Assembly (NCBI GenBank): GCA_023417815.1
Contig: JAEZEI010000124.1
Coordinates: 36,043-100,042, forward strand
Length of the DNA stretch: 64,000 bases
Source: Bacteroidota bacterium
Lineage (GTDB): Bacteria > Bacteroidota > Bacteroidia > Chitinophagales > Chitinophagaceae
Direction of reading: 5' to 3'
Under the pieces are notes generated by a model that was not told the DNA's origin, did not search any database, and saw only the letters and a program-made list of their open reading frames with translations. The position numbers and the translations under genes are program-made. This document shows positions 25,353-33,911 of this stretch, one piece after another (positions within the stretch are counted from its first letter, which is position 1; every line of letters starts with the position of its first letter).

Positions 25353-26104
25353 CCGGCAAGTGAATGGAAGTGATCAAAATAATGCGCCGGGTAATTCGAG
25401 AACGCTTCAGAATAATTATTCTTCCCGGTTCCGGAAAATGAAATGTTCAGGAAAAAACGATACAGCTCATTGTATAGCTTCGAATTTTCATCAATCATCC
25501 CGCTTAGAAGCAGGGAACATTTTTCCGGGTTCACACCATAAACATTGCAGGCCTGCATTAATATATAAACTACTTCTGCAGGCGAATCATACCTGTAAAT
25601 ATTCAGCAGCTTAAGACCGTTATAGTTCATCCGCAATGAAAAATTCTTTTCATAAAAAACCACGGCGATCTCTTGGTCTTTTGGAAGGTTGCAAACGAGT
25701 GAATGGCTGAAATGAACTTCATCAAAATGCTGCCTCAATAAATTCTCCAGTTCCAGCGGCACCCTGAATGCTATCCTTCCCCTTTCACCATTGATATCTC
25801 TTTCATATACCACCCCATCTCCTTTTCCGGAAATATTTTCCAGCGTGGCAGGCGCACTGATCGTGATATCAACAGGCAAAAGCACAAAATCGCGGGTGTT
25901 GAGGCTTACGAAGATCTTTCCGGGCCTGGCTGGAAGATGCTCCAATATGGAAGAAAGGTCCTTTATCTTTTCATACTTCCAGGTACGCAAGCCCGTAAGT
26001 GTTTTGCCAGCGGTCCAGCAAAAGGACGCCGTATCGTCTGACAGTTCGAGCACCAGATGCTGGTTTGGCTCGTTGGAAGGATCTATAATAAATGAAGAAT
26101 GCAA
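25340..26104 (-). CDS. DUF3822 family protein
   Basis: A 254-residue protein of the Bacteroidota-specific DUF3822 family, thought to have an actin-like ATPase-related fold; function unknown. It shows the expected N-terminal HLVLELSDDTASFCW strand pair, the middle EIAVVFYEKNFSLRMNYNGL and the C-terminal LLLSGMIDENSKLYNELYRFF. There is no ATG; TTG at 26104 is the earliest start in frame. Association with rsmD is common in the phylum, and here the genes overlap. Divergent from the MATE transporter gene across 43 bases. Confidence 0.8.
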   Translation of the reverse strand: MHSSFIIDPSNEPNQHLVLELSDDTASFCWTAGKTLTGLRTWKYEKIKDLSSILEHLPARPGKIFVSLNTRDFVLLPVDITISAPATLENISGKGDGVVYERDINGERGRIAFRVPLELENLLRQHFDEVHFSHSLVCNLPKDQEIAVVFYEKNFSLRMNYNGLKLLNIYRYDSPAEVVYILMQACNVYGVNPEKCSLLLSGMIDENSKLYNELYRFFLNISFSGTGKNNYSEAFSNYPAHYFDHFHSLAGCAS

Positions 26105-26131
26105 ATAGAAATGTTTGGTGGCAAAATAAGA

Positions 26132-26139
26132 TAATTTTG
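26132..26139 (+). promoter_or_regulatory. putative -7 box of the MATE gene
   Basis: TAATTTTG fits TAnnTTTG, 8 bases before the ATG, leaving almost no leader. The opposite strand of the same stretch contains TTATTTTG, a near match for the divergent DUF3822 gene. Confidence 0.5.
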
Positions 26140-26147
26140 CTGACTTT

Positions 26148-27512
26148 ATGGGAGGGGTACCAGCACACGGCGATCTTAAGGTTCAGTTGACGAACAGGCA
26201 AATTCTTTCAATAGCATTGCCCGTAACCCTGTCCATTTTAATTCCGCAGATCAACCTGCTAACGAATAGCATTTTTCTTGGTCATCTAAGTGAAGAAGCC
26301 CTTGGTAATGCAGGCATAACAGGGATATTCTATATGATCTTTGCTGTTGCAGGCATGGGCCTGAACAATGCTATGCAAACGGTTTTTTCCCGCTACGCGG
26401 GAAGCGGGGACAGCAAAAGGTTCAGTGTAATTTTTACACAGGGACTTCATATATGCCTCCTGTTTGCTATCATCGGGATTTTATTCACCTGGCTTATCGC
26501 TCCATTCATTATGCGTGAGGTTGCAGATGCAAAGGCCTACCCTGTTGAAATGGACTTCTTACGGATACGTATAATGGGACTGCCTTTCCTGTACCTGTTC
26601 CAGTTAGGGAATGCTTTTTTGGTGGCATCGCTCAATAGCCGTTATCTCATGATCGGTTTTTTCTTCGAAGCCTCGGTGAACATACTTTTCGATTATCTCC
26701 TCATCTTCGGCAACCTTGGTTTCCCTGAAATGGGATTCAATGGGGCTGCAGTGGCCTCCGTATTGGCAGAGTTCTCCGGCATGATGGTGGTGCTGACGGT
26801 GTTGTACAGAACAGGATTAAAACAGCGGTACGAACTTCTGAACAGCTTTAAGAAGAACAGGGAAGTAAGTAAAGAGATCCGCATAATAGCATTTCCGCTC
26901 GTCTTCCAATATTTGATAAGCGTTACCACCTGGCTTGTCTTCTTTTTGTTGATCGAGGGCAAGGGGATCATGGCAAAAGCGATCAGCAATGTAATGCGAA
27001 ATGTATTTGGACTTGCCGGGGTGTTCATCTGGGCATTTGCCAGCACCACCAATACGATGGTGAGCAACCTGATCGGTCAGCGCAGGGAGGATCTTGTGAT
27101 CCCGGCCATTACCAGGATCATGTGGTGGAGCGTTGGACTTTGCCTGCTTATGTGTTCTCTACTCAACATCATACCCGAACTTTTCTTCAGGATGTTTGGC
27201 CAGGATGAAGAATTTGTACGGGAAGGTATAAACGTGATCAGGATTGTATCGCTGGGAATGATCTTTATGAGCATTGCTCATATCTGGCTCAACGGGGTTA
27301 CCGGAACTGGCAAAACAAGGGTGAACCTGTGGATCGAGATCGTGGCCATAATCCTGTACATGGGATATACCTGGTATTTCATGAAGCTGAATTATATAAG
27401 CCTTGCTATGGCATGGAGCAATGAATTCATTTACTGGACATCCATTTTTGTAATGGCCTTCATTTATATTAAGCGCGGAAAATGGAGATCATCAATTCCA
27501 GGCCCTCAATAA
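26148..27512 (+). CDS. MATE family efflux transporter
   Basis: Twelve-helix cation-coupled drug or metabolite exporter of the inner membrane, 454 residues. The first half opens with LPVTLSILIPQINLLTNSIFLGHL, the usual family start, and the second half repeats the pattern after about residue 240. The conserved central SNVMRNVFGLAGVFIWAF region and Trp-rich helices fit NorM/DinF-like proteins. Substrate unknown. Its 3' end overlaps the convergent TPR gene by 21 bases. Confidence 0.9.
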   Translation: MGGVPAHGDLKVQLTNRQILSIALPVTLSILIPQINLLTNSIFLGHLSEEALGNAGITGIFYMIFAVAGMGLNNAMQTVFSRYAGSGDSKRFSVIFTQGLHICLLFAIIGILFTWLIAPFIMREVADAKAYPVEMDFLRIRIMGLPFLYLFQLGNAFLVASLNSRYLMIGFFFEASVNILFDYLLIFGNLGFPEMGFNGAAVASVLAEFSGMMVVLTVLYRTGLKQRYELLNSFKKNREVSKEIRIIAFPLVFQYLISVTTWLVFFLLIEGKGIMAKAISNVMRNVFGLAGVFIWAFASTTNTMVSNLIGQRREDLVIPAITRIMWWSVGLCLLMCSLLNIIPELFFRMFGQDEEFVREGINVIRIVSLGMIFMSIAHIWLNGVTGTGKTRVNLWIEIVAIILYMGYTWYFMKLNYISLAMAWSNEFIYWTSIFVMAFIYIKRGKWRSSIPGPQ

Positions 27513-28241
27513 CTCTCGCGCTTCATTCTTGATACGCGGATCATCTTCTGTTTGGGCAGGAAGCGGCAGCAACTGTTTCAGGTGGGCTATTGCTTTTTGC
27601 TTTTCACCATTCCTTTTATAGGCTTTCGCCAGTTCAAGGTAATTGAGCAGGAAGCCATCCTTCAGGGATTTTGCTTTTTCGTATGCGTTTATAGAAGCCT
27701 GGAGCGATGACTCAGGAACCCCGCCGTAAAATATTTTCACAGCAGCCTTCTCCATCATGTTCAGGTTTGAAACTTCGTAATGCCACTTTCCTATGATATG
27801 CCATGCCTTAAAATTCGAAGGATTTATTTTCAGCGCTGTTTCGGCGTAGCGTTTAATATCCTTTACAGCTGCGATCTTCTCTTTCCCGCTTTTTACAAGC
27901 ACGGTTCTGCCGGTGGCTATGGCCAGGGCAACATTTGCATCATCCGAACCCGGATAAAGCTGTAAAGCCTTTTTTGCATAATTCACTGCAACCTCATAAT
28001 ATTTATCGCGGAGCTTTTCGTTTTTCTGGCGGTTCCCGATCCTGCTGCACAACTCACTGCAATGCACCAGCGCCCTGAGGTTATCCGGATCATATTTCAG
28101 AATGATCTTGAATTTTTCGAAAGCTGCCGACTCATCGGGTTTGGCCTCAAGCTTCACTGCTTCTGCCAGCATTGCATTAATATCCTGCGCCTGTAAAAAC
28201 GCGCCCTGGAAAGCAAGGAGAATTATAAATAGAAGTTTCAT
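27492..28241 (-). CDS. exported TPR protein
   Basis: Signal peptide (MKLLFIILLAFQGAFLQAQ) followed by at least four TPR-like helices pairs over 230 residues. Repeats are visible as AFEKFKIILKYDPDNLRALVHCS, YAKKALQLYPGSDDANVALA split by a linker, AETALKINPSNFKAWHIIG and LAKAYKRNGEKQKAIAHL. The resemblance is to mitochondrial-type regulator-of-microtubule (RMD)-like TPR proteins. Function unknown. It is the last gene of the trxB-folB run, 6 bases after folB. Confidence 0.78.
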   Translation of the reverse strand: MKLLFIILLAFQGAFLQAQDINAMLAEAVKLEAKPDESAAFEKFKIILKYDPDNLRALVHCSELCSRIGNRQKNEKLRDKYYEVAVNYAKKALQLYPGSDDANVALAIATGRTVLVKSGKEKIAAVKDIKRYAETALKINPSNFKAWHIIGKWHYEVSNLNMMEKAAVKIFYGGVPESSLQASINAYEKAKSLKDGFLLNYLELAKAYKRNGEKQKAIAHLKQLLPLPAQTEDDPRIKNEARELLRAWN

Positions 28242-28247
28242 AGGCTA

Positions 28248-28595
28248 TCAATACTCCTTTTCAAAATGTACACCAACCTTACCGCTGAACCCGGTAACCG
28301 GCGCATTTTTGCTGATCCTGATCTTTACATAGGAGATCCTTTTATCTGATTCATGGAATCTTTCTGCGATCTCCATGGCCACTGTTTCCAGCAGCTTTCG
28401 CTTTTTATGGATTGAATCCTGGATGATGCGGTACAATACGGTATAATCAACGGTATCATCTATTGATTCAATCGCGCCTGTTTCCGGGAAACGGATCTCA
28501 GCATCTACCTCGAATCCCGTACCGGTGATCGATTCTTCTTCATGCACACCGTGATGCGCATGAAATTTGAGGTTATTCAGAACTACAGTGATCAT
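28248..28595 (-). CDS. folB: dihydroneopterin aldolase
   Basis: Folate-pathway enzyme that converts 7,8-dihydroneopterin to 6-hydroxymethyl-dihydropterin and glycolaldehyde. The family start NNLKFHAHHGVHEEE with the catalytic Glu, the DYTVLYRIIQDSI helix and the late KIRISKNAPVTG strand with the catalytic Lys are all seen. 115 residues, normal. Its ATG overlaps the trxB stop (TAATG), so expression is coupled to trxB. Confidence 0.93.
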   Translation of the reverse strand: MITVVLNNLKFHAHHGVHEEESITGTGFEVDAEIRFPETGAIESIDDTVDYTVLYRIIQDSIHKKRKLLETVAMEIAERFHESDKRISYVKIRISKNAPVTGFSGKVGVHFEKEY

Positions 28596-29545
28596 TAATG
28601 ATAGCCTTTTTCGCCGAGGTAACGTTCAGCATCCAGTGCGGCCATACAGCCACTACCCGCTGCTGTTACTGCCTGGCGGTAAATTTTATCCTGCACATCG
28701 CCTGCGGCGAAAACTCCACCGATGTTGGTTTTGCTGCTGCCCGGGATTGTTTTGATATACCCTGCTTCATCCATATCCAGCCAGCCTTTAAAGATGGCTG
28801 AGTTTGGCTCATGTCCTATCGCCACAAAGAATGCGCTAACAGAAAGTTCCTGCTTCTCCCCTGTCTGGTTATTGAATATCCTTACGCCGGACACCTTTGT
28901 ATCTCCCAGCACTTCTTCTGTTTCACTGTTCCAGTAGATGGTGATATTCGGAGTATTAAGCACACGGTCCTGCATTACCTTGCTGGCGCGCATCACATCC
29001 TTGCGGATGATCATGTGAACCTTGCTGCATATCTTGGACAAATACAGAGCTTCTTCCGCTGCAGTATCACCTGCTCCCACGATAGCAACCTCTTTTTCCC
29101 GGAAGAAAAATCCGTCGCAAACTGCGCAGGCACTGACACCATGACCATTCAGCCTTTGCTCACTTTCAAGACCCAGCCATTTAGCCGAAGCACCGGTTGA
29201 AATGATCACTGCATCAGCTTCGATCCATTTCTCCTCATCTATCTCCACTTTTAAAGGATGACCTGTAAAGTCTACATTCGTAGCAAGGCCATAACGGATA
29301 TCCGTTCCCATCCTGGATGCCTGTTTCTCAAAATGCATCATCATTTCCGGTCCCTGTATGCCATCGGGATAACCAGGATAATTCTCCACTTCGGTGGTTA
29401 TGGTCAACTGGCCTCCAGGCTGTATCCCCTGGTATAAAACAGGTTTAAGGTTAGCTCTTGCCGCATATATTGCTGCTGTATACCCAGCAGGGCCGCTCCC
29501 GATGATCAAACAGCTTACTTTCTCATTCACAGTTTCTGCATTCAT
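28595..29545 (-). CDS. trxB: thioredoxin reductase
   Basis: FAD/NADPH flavoenzyme that reduces thioredoxin. FAD site IIGSGPAGYTAAIYAARA (residues 14-31), redox-active cysteines C140 and C143 in CAVC (the common ACAVCDG form), NADPH loop GAGDTAAEEALYL and the C-terminal FAD block GVFAAGDVQDKIYRQA are all in place. 316 residues, the low-molecular-weight class. First gene of the trxB-folB-TPR run. A sigma-factor terminator lies 65 bases upstream, so it has its own promoter. Confidence 0.96.
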   Translation of the reverse strand: MNAETVNEKVSCLIIGSGPAGYTAAIYAARANLKPVLYQGIQPGGQLTITTEVENYPGYPDGIQGPEMMMHFEKQASRMGTDIRYGLATNVDFTGHPLKVEIDEEKWIEADAVIISTGASAKWLGLESEQRLNGHGVSACAVCDGFFFREKEVAIVGAGDTAAEEALYLSKICSKVHMIIRKDVMRASKVMQDRVLNTPNITIYWNSETEEVLGDTKVSGVRIFNNQTGEKQELSVSAFFVAIGHEPNSAIFKGWLDMDEAGYIKTIPGSSKTNIGGVFAAGDVQDKIYRQAVTAAGSGCMAALDAERYLGEKGYH

Positions 29546-29609
29546 TTAAAAACAATATTTAAAAGATGTAAATTAATACTTTAGGTTATCCGGAATGTGT
29601 GTGGAAGGT

Positions 29610-29635
29610 AAAAAAAAGTCCCGCTGCTGCGGGAC
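29610..29635 (-). terminator. intrinsic terminator after the primary sigma factor gene
   Basis: On the minus strand GTCCCGC, loop of 4, GCGGGAC, followed by eight T. It sits 21 bases past the stop codon. Confidence 0.88.
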
Positions 29636-29655
29636 CTGTATCATTCAGAAAAAAC

Positions 29656-30513
29656 TTATCCGAGATAGGCCTTCAGCGCTCCGCTGTACCTGGCTTTCTG
29701 CAGGCGCTTGATCGCTCTTTCCTTGATCTGGCGTATCCTTTCTTTTGTTAGATCATATTTCTGACCGATCTGTTCGATCGTAACACCATTTTCACCATCC
29801 AGGCCAAAATAGGCATTCACGATCTCGGCTTCGCGCGGACTAAGCGATTTCAACACTCTGCGGATCTCATTTTTCAATGAATCGTGCATAACATCTTCAT
29901 CCGTTTCATCGCCTCCTTTAAGCAGGTCGCCCATAGCAACATCTTCTGCTTCATGCACTGGGGCATCAAGAGATGTATGCCTTGTATTGCTCTGGAAGAT
30001 ATTGTTGATCTCGGTTTCGCTCATCTCAAGCAATTCGGCAAGTTCTTCTGTTGAAGGCTCGCGCTCATGCTCCTGCTCAAAGGCCATATAAGCCTTGTTA
30101 GCTTTATTATATGTACCGATCTTATTCTGCGGAAGCCTTACCAGCCTGCCCTGTTCTGCCAAAGCCTGGAGAATGGACTGACGGATCCACCAAACTGCGT
30201 AAGAGATGAATTTAAAACCCTTGGTTTCATCAAATCTTTGCGCTGCTTTTATCAAGCCGAGGTTTCCTTCATTGATAAGATCGCTGAGGCTTAGTCCCTG
30301 GTGCTGGTACTGCTTAGCCACCGACACCACGAACCTCAGGTTGGCCTGAACCAGTTTATCAAGGGCACGCTGATCACCCATCTTGATCTTCTGCGCAAGA
30401 ATGGTTTCCTCTTCAGGGGTGATCATAGAGATCTTGGAGATCTCCTGCAGGTATTTTTCAACGGCCTGTGAATCACGGTTGGTTATCTGGGTAGCTATCT
30501 TTAATTGCCTCAT
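29656..30513 (-). CDS. rpoD: primary RNA polymerase sigma factor (RpoD/SigA)
   Basis: Housekeeping sigma-70 factor of 285 residues, the short Bacteroidota form that lacks region 1.1. Region 1.2 begins with DSQAVEKYLQEISKI. Region 2 has NLRFVVSVAKQYQHQGL and the -10-melting segment FKFISYAVWWIRQSILQAL. Region 3 follows, and region 4 ends with the -35/-33-binding helix TIEQIGQKYDLTKERIRQIK. This protein explains the TAnnTTTG promoter boxes seen across the window. It is transcribed alone, with its own promoter and terminator. Confidence 0.96.
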   Translation of the reverse strand: MRQLKIATQITNRDSQAVEKYLQEISKISMITPEEETILAQKIKMGDQRALDKLVQANLRFVVSVAKQYQHQGLSLSDLINEGNLGLIKAAQRFDETKGFKFISYAVWWIRQSILQALAEQGRLVRLPQNKIGTYNKANKAYMAFEQEHEREPSTEELAELLEMSETEINNIFQSNTRHTSLDAPVHEAEDVAMGDLLKGGDETDEDVMHDSLKNEIRRVLKSLSPREAEIVNAYFGLDGENGVTIEQIGQKYDLTKERIRQIKERAIKRLQKARYSGALKAYLG

Positions 30514-30605
30514 GTGTTATTTTCGATTCTGAGTTTTAGACAATAGATCCGGGAGAAAAGTTGCAATTGAGCGAATACTTAAGGCTGAGTCGCAAAAATT
30601 GTGTG

Positions 30606-30639
30606 CAAAGTTACGCTTTTCCCGCTGGATTTCATACAA
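30606..30639 (-). promoter_or_regulatory. putative promoter of the primary sigma factor gene
   Basis: On the minus strand TAACTTTG (30613 to 30606) matches the -7 consensus, with a TTG (30639 to 30637) 23 bases upstream as a possible -33 element. This implies a leader of about 85 bases. Confidence 0.55.
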
Positions 30640-30759
30640 TAAACGAAAAATCCTGCCTGCTGGTGTGGTTCTGACCGGATTTTTTAATAATATAAACACT
30701 CTTATACATAATTCATTCCCCTTTAATGGCCTGCAAGGGTAATTCGGGTGCCCGGTAGT

Positions 30760-30767
30760 TATATTTG
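30760..30767 (+). promoter_or_regulatory. putative -7 box of the threonine aldolase gene
   Basis: TATATTTG fits TAnnTTTG. It ends 4 bases before ATG 30772, so transcription would begin at or beside the start codon, suggesting a leaderless or nearly leaderless mRNA. Confidence 0.5.
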
Positions 30768-30771
30768 CGGG

Positions 30772-31791
30772 ATGATGACCGACCTGAGATCAGATACTTT
30801 TACCCGCCCGGGCCCTGCAATGCTTGATTTTATGGCAGCCGCGGAGGTGGGCGACGATGTTTTCGGAGAAGATCCGACCGTGAACCGGCTGGAATCTGCC
30901 GTGGCATCCATGTTCAAAATGGAAAAAGCCCTTTTCTGCCCCAGCGGCACCATGACCAACCAAATAGGAATTAAATGCCACACCCGCCCCGGGGATGAGG
31001 TAATATGCGACCGGACCAGCCATATTTATATGTATGAAGGCGGGGGAATAGCTGTGAACAGCCTCTGCCAACCGAAGCTTCTCGATGGAAACAGGGGGAT
31101 GATCACCGCCGAAATGGTAGAAGAAGCTATAAATCCGGACGATGTGCATAAACCAAGAACCCGGCTGGTTTCTGTAGAAAATACTGCCAACAGGGGTGGC
31201 GGAAGTTGCTACGACATAGAAGAACTAAGGGCTATCGGGAATGTTTGCAGGGAAAATGGACTTGCATTTCATCTTGATGGCGCCCGGTTATGGAATGCAA
31301 TGATCGCTAAGGAACATACACCCGGAATGTATGGCGAAATTTTCGACAGCATATCCGTTTGCCTGAGTAAAGGTCTTGGCGCCCCCGTAGGCTCCCTGCT
31401 GATCGGGAAAAAAGAATTCATCGACCAGGCCAGGAGGGTCAGAAAAGTTATGGGTGGCGGAATGCGGCAGGCCGGTTACCTCGCTGCTGCCGGACTATAC
31501 GCCCTTGAACATAATTATTTGCGCCTTCAAAAAGATCACCAGCATGCTGCTGATATTGCCGCAGCATTATTGAAGAAGGATTTCATCGGCAAAATGCTTC
31601 CGGTAGAAACCAATATCATCATCTTCGAGGTTTATGGGGCACATACACCTGTATCCTTTACCGAATTCATGAAAGAGCATGGAATATTATGCCTCCCTAT
31701 CTCTAAAACACAGGTACGGATGGTAACCCACCTGGATGTGACAGAAGATATGGTGAAAGAATTGATCCATCTTATAGATATAATGAACTGA
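30772..31791 (+). CDS. ltaE: low-specificity L-threonine aldolase
   Basis: PLP enzyme that cleaves threonine/allo-threonine to glycine and acetaldehyde. The family N-terminus DLRSDTFTRPGPAML is followed by GDDVFGEDPTVNRLE. The PLP lysine is in ISVCLSKGLGAPVGSL, and the HLDGARLWNA block with the cofactor-binding Asp is intact. The open frame reaches back to GTG 30748, but this overlaps the -7 box, so ATG 30772 (or 30775) is more likely. Only one base separates it from pgi. Confidence 0.93.
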   Translation: MMTDLRSDTFTRPGPAMLDFMAAAEVGDDVFGEDPTVNRLESAVASMFKMEKALFCPSGTMTNQIGIKCHTRPGDEVICDRTSHIYMYEGGGIAVNSLCQPKLLDGNRGMITAEMVEEAINPDDVHKPRTRLVSVENTANRGGGSCYDIEELRAIGNVCRENGLAFHLDGARLWNAMIAKEHTPGMYGEIFDSISVCLSKGLGAPVGSLLIGKKEFIDQARRVRKVMGGGMRQAGYLAAAGLYALEHNYLRLQKDHQHAADIAAALLKKDFIGKMLPVETNIIIFEVYGAHTPVSFTEFMKEHGILCLPISKTQVRMVTHLDVTEDMVKELIHLIDIMN

Positions 31792-31792
31792 T

Positions 31793-33379
31793 ATGTTTCC
31801 AAAGATCGACCCCTCTTCTACCCAGGCATGGAAGTCCCTGGCTGCAGAATTTAATAATGACAGGAAGATAACTGAGCTCTTTCGTACGGAACACGACAGG
31901 TCCAGCCAATTCGTGATAGAAGCAGATGACATCCTTTATGACCTTTCCCGGACAAATATTTCGCAGAAAGAACTGGAGCTGCTGCTGCAACTGGCTTATG
32001 AATGCCGGCTGAAAGAGGCAGTTGAAGCAATGTTCAATGGTGAAAAGATAAATGAAACGGAAGGCCGGTCAGTTTTACACACTGCGTTAAGAAGCTCAGG
32101 AAATGAATTGCTTGTTGATGGGAAAAATGTGCTCGATGATGTACGCGGTGTGAGAGAAAGGATGAAAACGTTTACAGGAAAGGTGATCAGCGGTGAACAT
32201 ACAGGATTTTCAGGAAAGCCGATCAATACCATAATCAATATAGGTATCGGAGGAAGTGACCTTGGCCCGCAGATGGTATGTGAAGCCCTGGCTTCATTCA
32301 GGAACCATATCAGGCCAAAATTCGTGAGCAATATTGATGGTGCCCACCTGGCGCAGGCATTGTCGGATTCAGATCCTTCAACCACTTTGTTCCTCGTTGC
32401 CAGCAAGACCTTCACCACCCTGGAGACCATGACGAATGCATTTTCCGCACGCCAGTGGTTCCTTGATGGAGGCGGCCGCGAAGAAGATATTCCCAAACAT
32501 TTTGTGGCTATCAGTACCAACACTGAAGAAGTGAAACGCTTTGGCATTCCTGAAGAGAACATGTTCGGTTTCTGGGACTGGGTCGGAGGAAGATACAGCC
32601 TATGGAGTGCTATCGGGCTTTCAATAGCGCTGACCACCGGGTTTGAAAATTATATGAAACTGCTTTCGGGTGCAGAGACAGTTGATAAGCATTTCAGGAA
32701 TGCCCCGTTTGAAAAGAATATTCCGGTACTGATGGCGTTAGCCGGGATCTGGCACCGGAACTTCTGTAATTATCCTACCCTGGCCATTCTTCCTTACAGC
32801 CAGGATCTTCACCGTTTCCCTGCGTACCTGCAGCAGGCTGATATGGAAAGCAATGGCAAAACAACAGGAAGGAATGGCGAAGCAGTTAACTATAGTACCG
32901 GCCCGGTGGTTTGGGGCGAGCCTGGAACAAATGGCCAGCATGCATTCTATCAGCTTATCCACCAGGGAACAGATATTATTCCGTGCGATTTCATTGGCTT
33001 TGCAAAACCCGCAAGAGGTACGTCGGCAAAGCATCATGATCTTTTGATGAGCAATTTCTTTGCACAAACGGAGGCATTATTAAAGGGTGATGACCCCGGG
33101 AACCCGCACAGGCTCTTCACCGGTAACCGTCCCTCCACTACTCTGCTTTTCCCGGAACTGGCCCCGGAAAACCTTGGAAAACTGATCGCATTATATGAAC
33201 ATAAGATCTTTGTACAGGGGGTGATCTGGAATATTTTCAGCTTCGATCAATGGGGAGTTGAACTCGGAAAAGTGCTTGCCAAAAGCATAGCTACGGAGAT
33301 CGAAAATGAAAAAGGATCGCAGTTACACGATCCTTCAACAAATGCTTTACTGGAAGCTTATTTCAGAATGAAACACTGA
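31793..33379 (+). CDS. pgi: glucose-6-phosphate isomerase
   Basis: Glycolytic/gluconeogenic isomerase of glucose-6-phosphate and fructose-6-phosphate, 528 residues, the long eukaryote-like/E. coli-like class. Blocks: INIGIGGSDLGPQM, phosphate site SKTFTTLETM, WDWVGGRYSLWSAIGL with the catalytic Arg, MESNGKT for the catalytic Glu region and the C-terminal QWGVELGKVLA Lys block. Tightly downstream of ltaE (one base). Its TGA abuts the stop of the convergent DUF3276 gene with no gap. Confidence 0.96.
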   Translation: MFPKIDPSSTQAWKSLAAEFNNDRKITELFRTEHDRSSQFVIEADDILYDLSRTNISQKELELLLQLAYECRLKEAVEAMFNGEKINETEGRSVLHTALRSSGNELLVDGKNVLDDVRGVRERMKTFTGKVISGEHTGFSGKPINTIINIGIGGSDLGPQMVCEALASFRNHIRPKFVSNIDGAHLAQALSDSDPSTTLFLVASKTFTTLETMTNAFSARQWFLDGGGREEDIPKHFVAISTNTEEVKRFGIPEENMFGFWDWVGGRYSLWSAIGLSIALTTGFENYMKLLSGAETVDKHFRNAPFEKNIPVLMALAGIWHRNFCNYPTLAILPYSQDLHRFPAYLQQADMESNGKTTGRNGEAVNYSTGPVVWGEPGTNGQHAFYQLIHQGTDIIPCDFIGFAKPARGTSAKHHDLLMSNFFAQTEALLKGDDPGNPHRLFTGNRPSTTLLFPELAPENLGKLIALYEHKIFVQGVIWNIFSFDQWGVELGKVLAKSIATEIENEKGSQLHDPSTNALLEAYFRMKH

Positions 33380-33820
33380 TCACCATTTGTCCACTTCCTC
33401 ATCATGACCTGATGATGGCTGCTCAGGTTCAGAATCCCTTACAGGAGTAGAATCGGCAGGTGTTGGCGGTGTATCGCTCATTGTAGGAGGAGCCTGGTAA
33501 GTTCTTTCTCCTTCCTCACCTTCATATGGAGTATCGTGGTTGAATGCATCAAAATCAAAATCAGGCATCAGTTCTGTCTTCACATGATCGATCGCTTCGT
33601 TGAGGCCCTTAATGAATTTATTGAAATCTTCTTTGTACAAAAAAATCTTGTGCCTGTCGTACCCGTCTGAATCAAAACGTTTACGGCTTTCGGTTATGGT
33701 GAGGTAATAATCGTTACCCCTGGTTTCCCTTACATCAAAAAAATAGGTCCTTCTTTTACCGGCCTTGATCCTTTTGCTGTAAACACTTTCCATTTTTTTG
33801 TCGTTGTTTTCGTACGCCAC
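33380..33820 (-). CDS. DUF3276 / PUR-alpha-like nucleic-acid-binding protein
   Basis: Small protein of 146 residues. The N-terminal 95 residues form a PUR-alpha-like repeat (VYSKRIKAGKRRTYFFDVRE, then DYYLTITESRKRF and HKIFLYKEDFNKFI), a fold that binds single-stranded DNA or RNA. The C-terminal 50 residues are acidic, Pro/Thr/Ser-rich and likely disordered. Bacteroidota carry this protein almost universally; its cellular role is not settled. Transcribed toward pgi with zero bases between stops. Confidence 0.82.
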   Translation of the reverse strand: MAYENNDKKMESVYSKRIKAGKRRTYFFDVRETRGNDYYLTITESRKRFDSDGYDRHKIFLYKEDFNKFIKGLNEAIDHVKTELMPDFDFDAFNHDTPYEGEEGERTYQAPPTMSDTPPTPADSTPVRDSEPEQPSSGHDEEVDKW

Positions 33821-33911
33821 TTTCTGTTTTTTTTATTAATAGAATATGGTCCATTCCCGGACCGGACAAAGATAGTTGTGTTTTCTATACGCCAAAATAC
33901 GCCAAATATTT

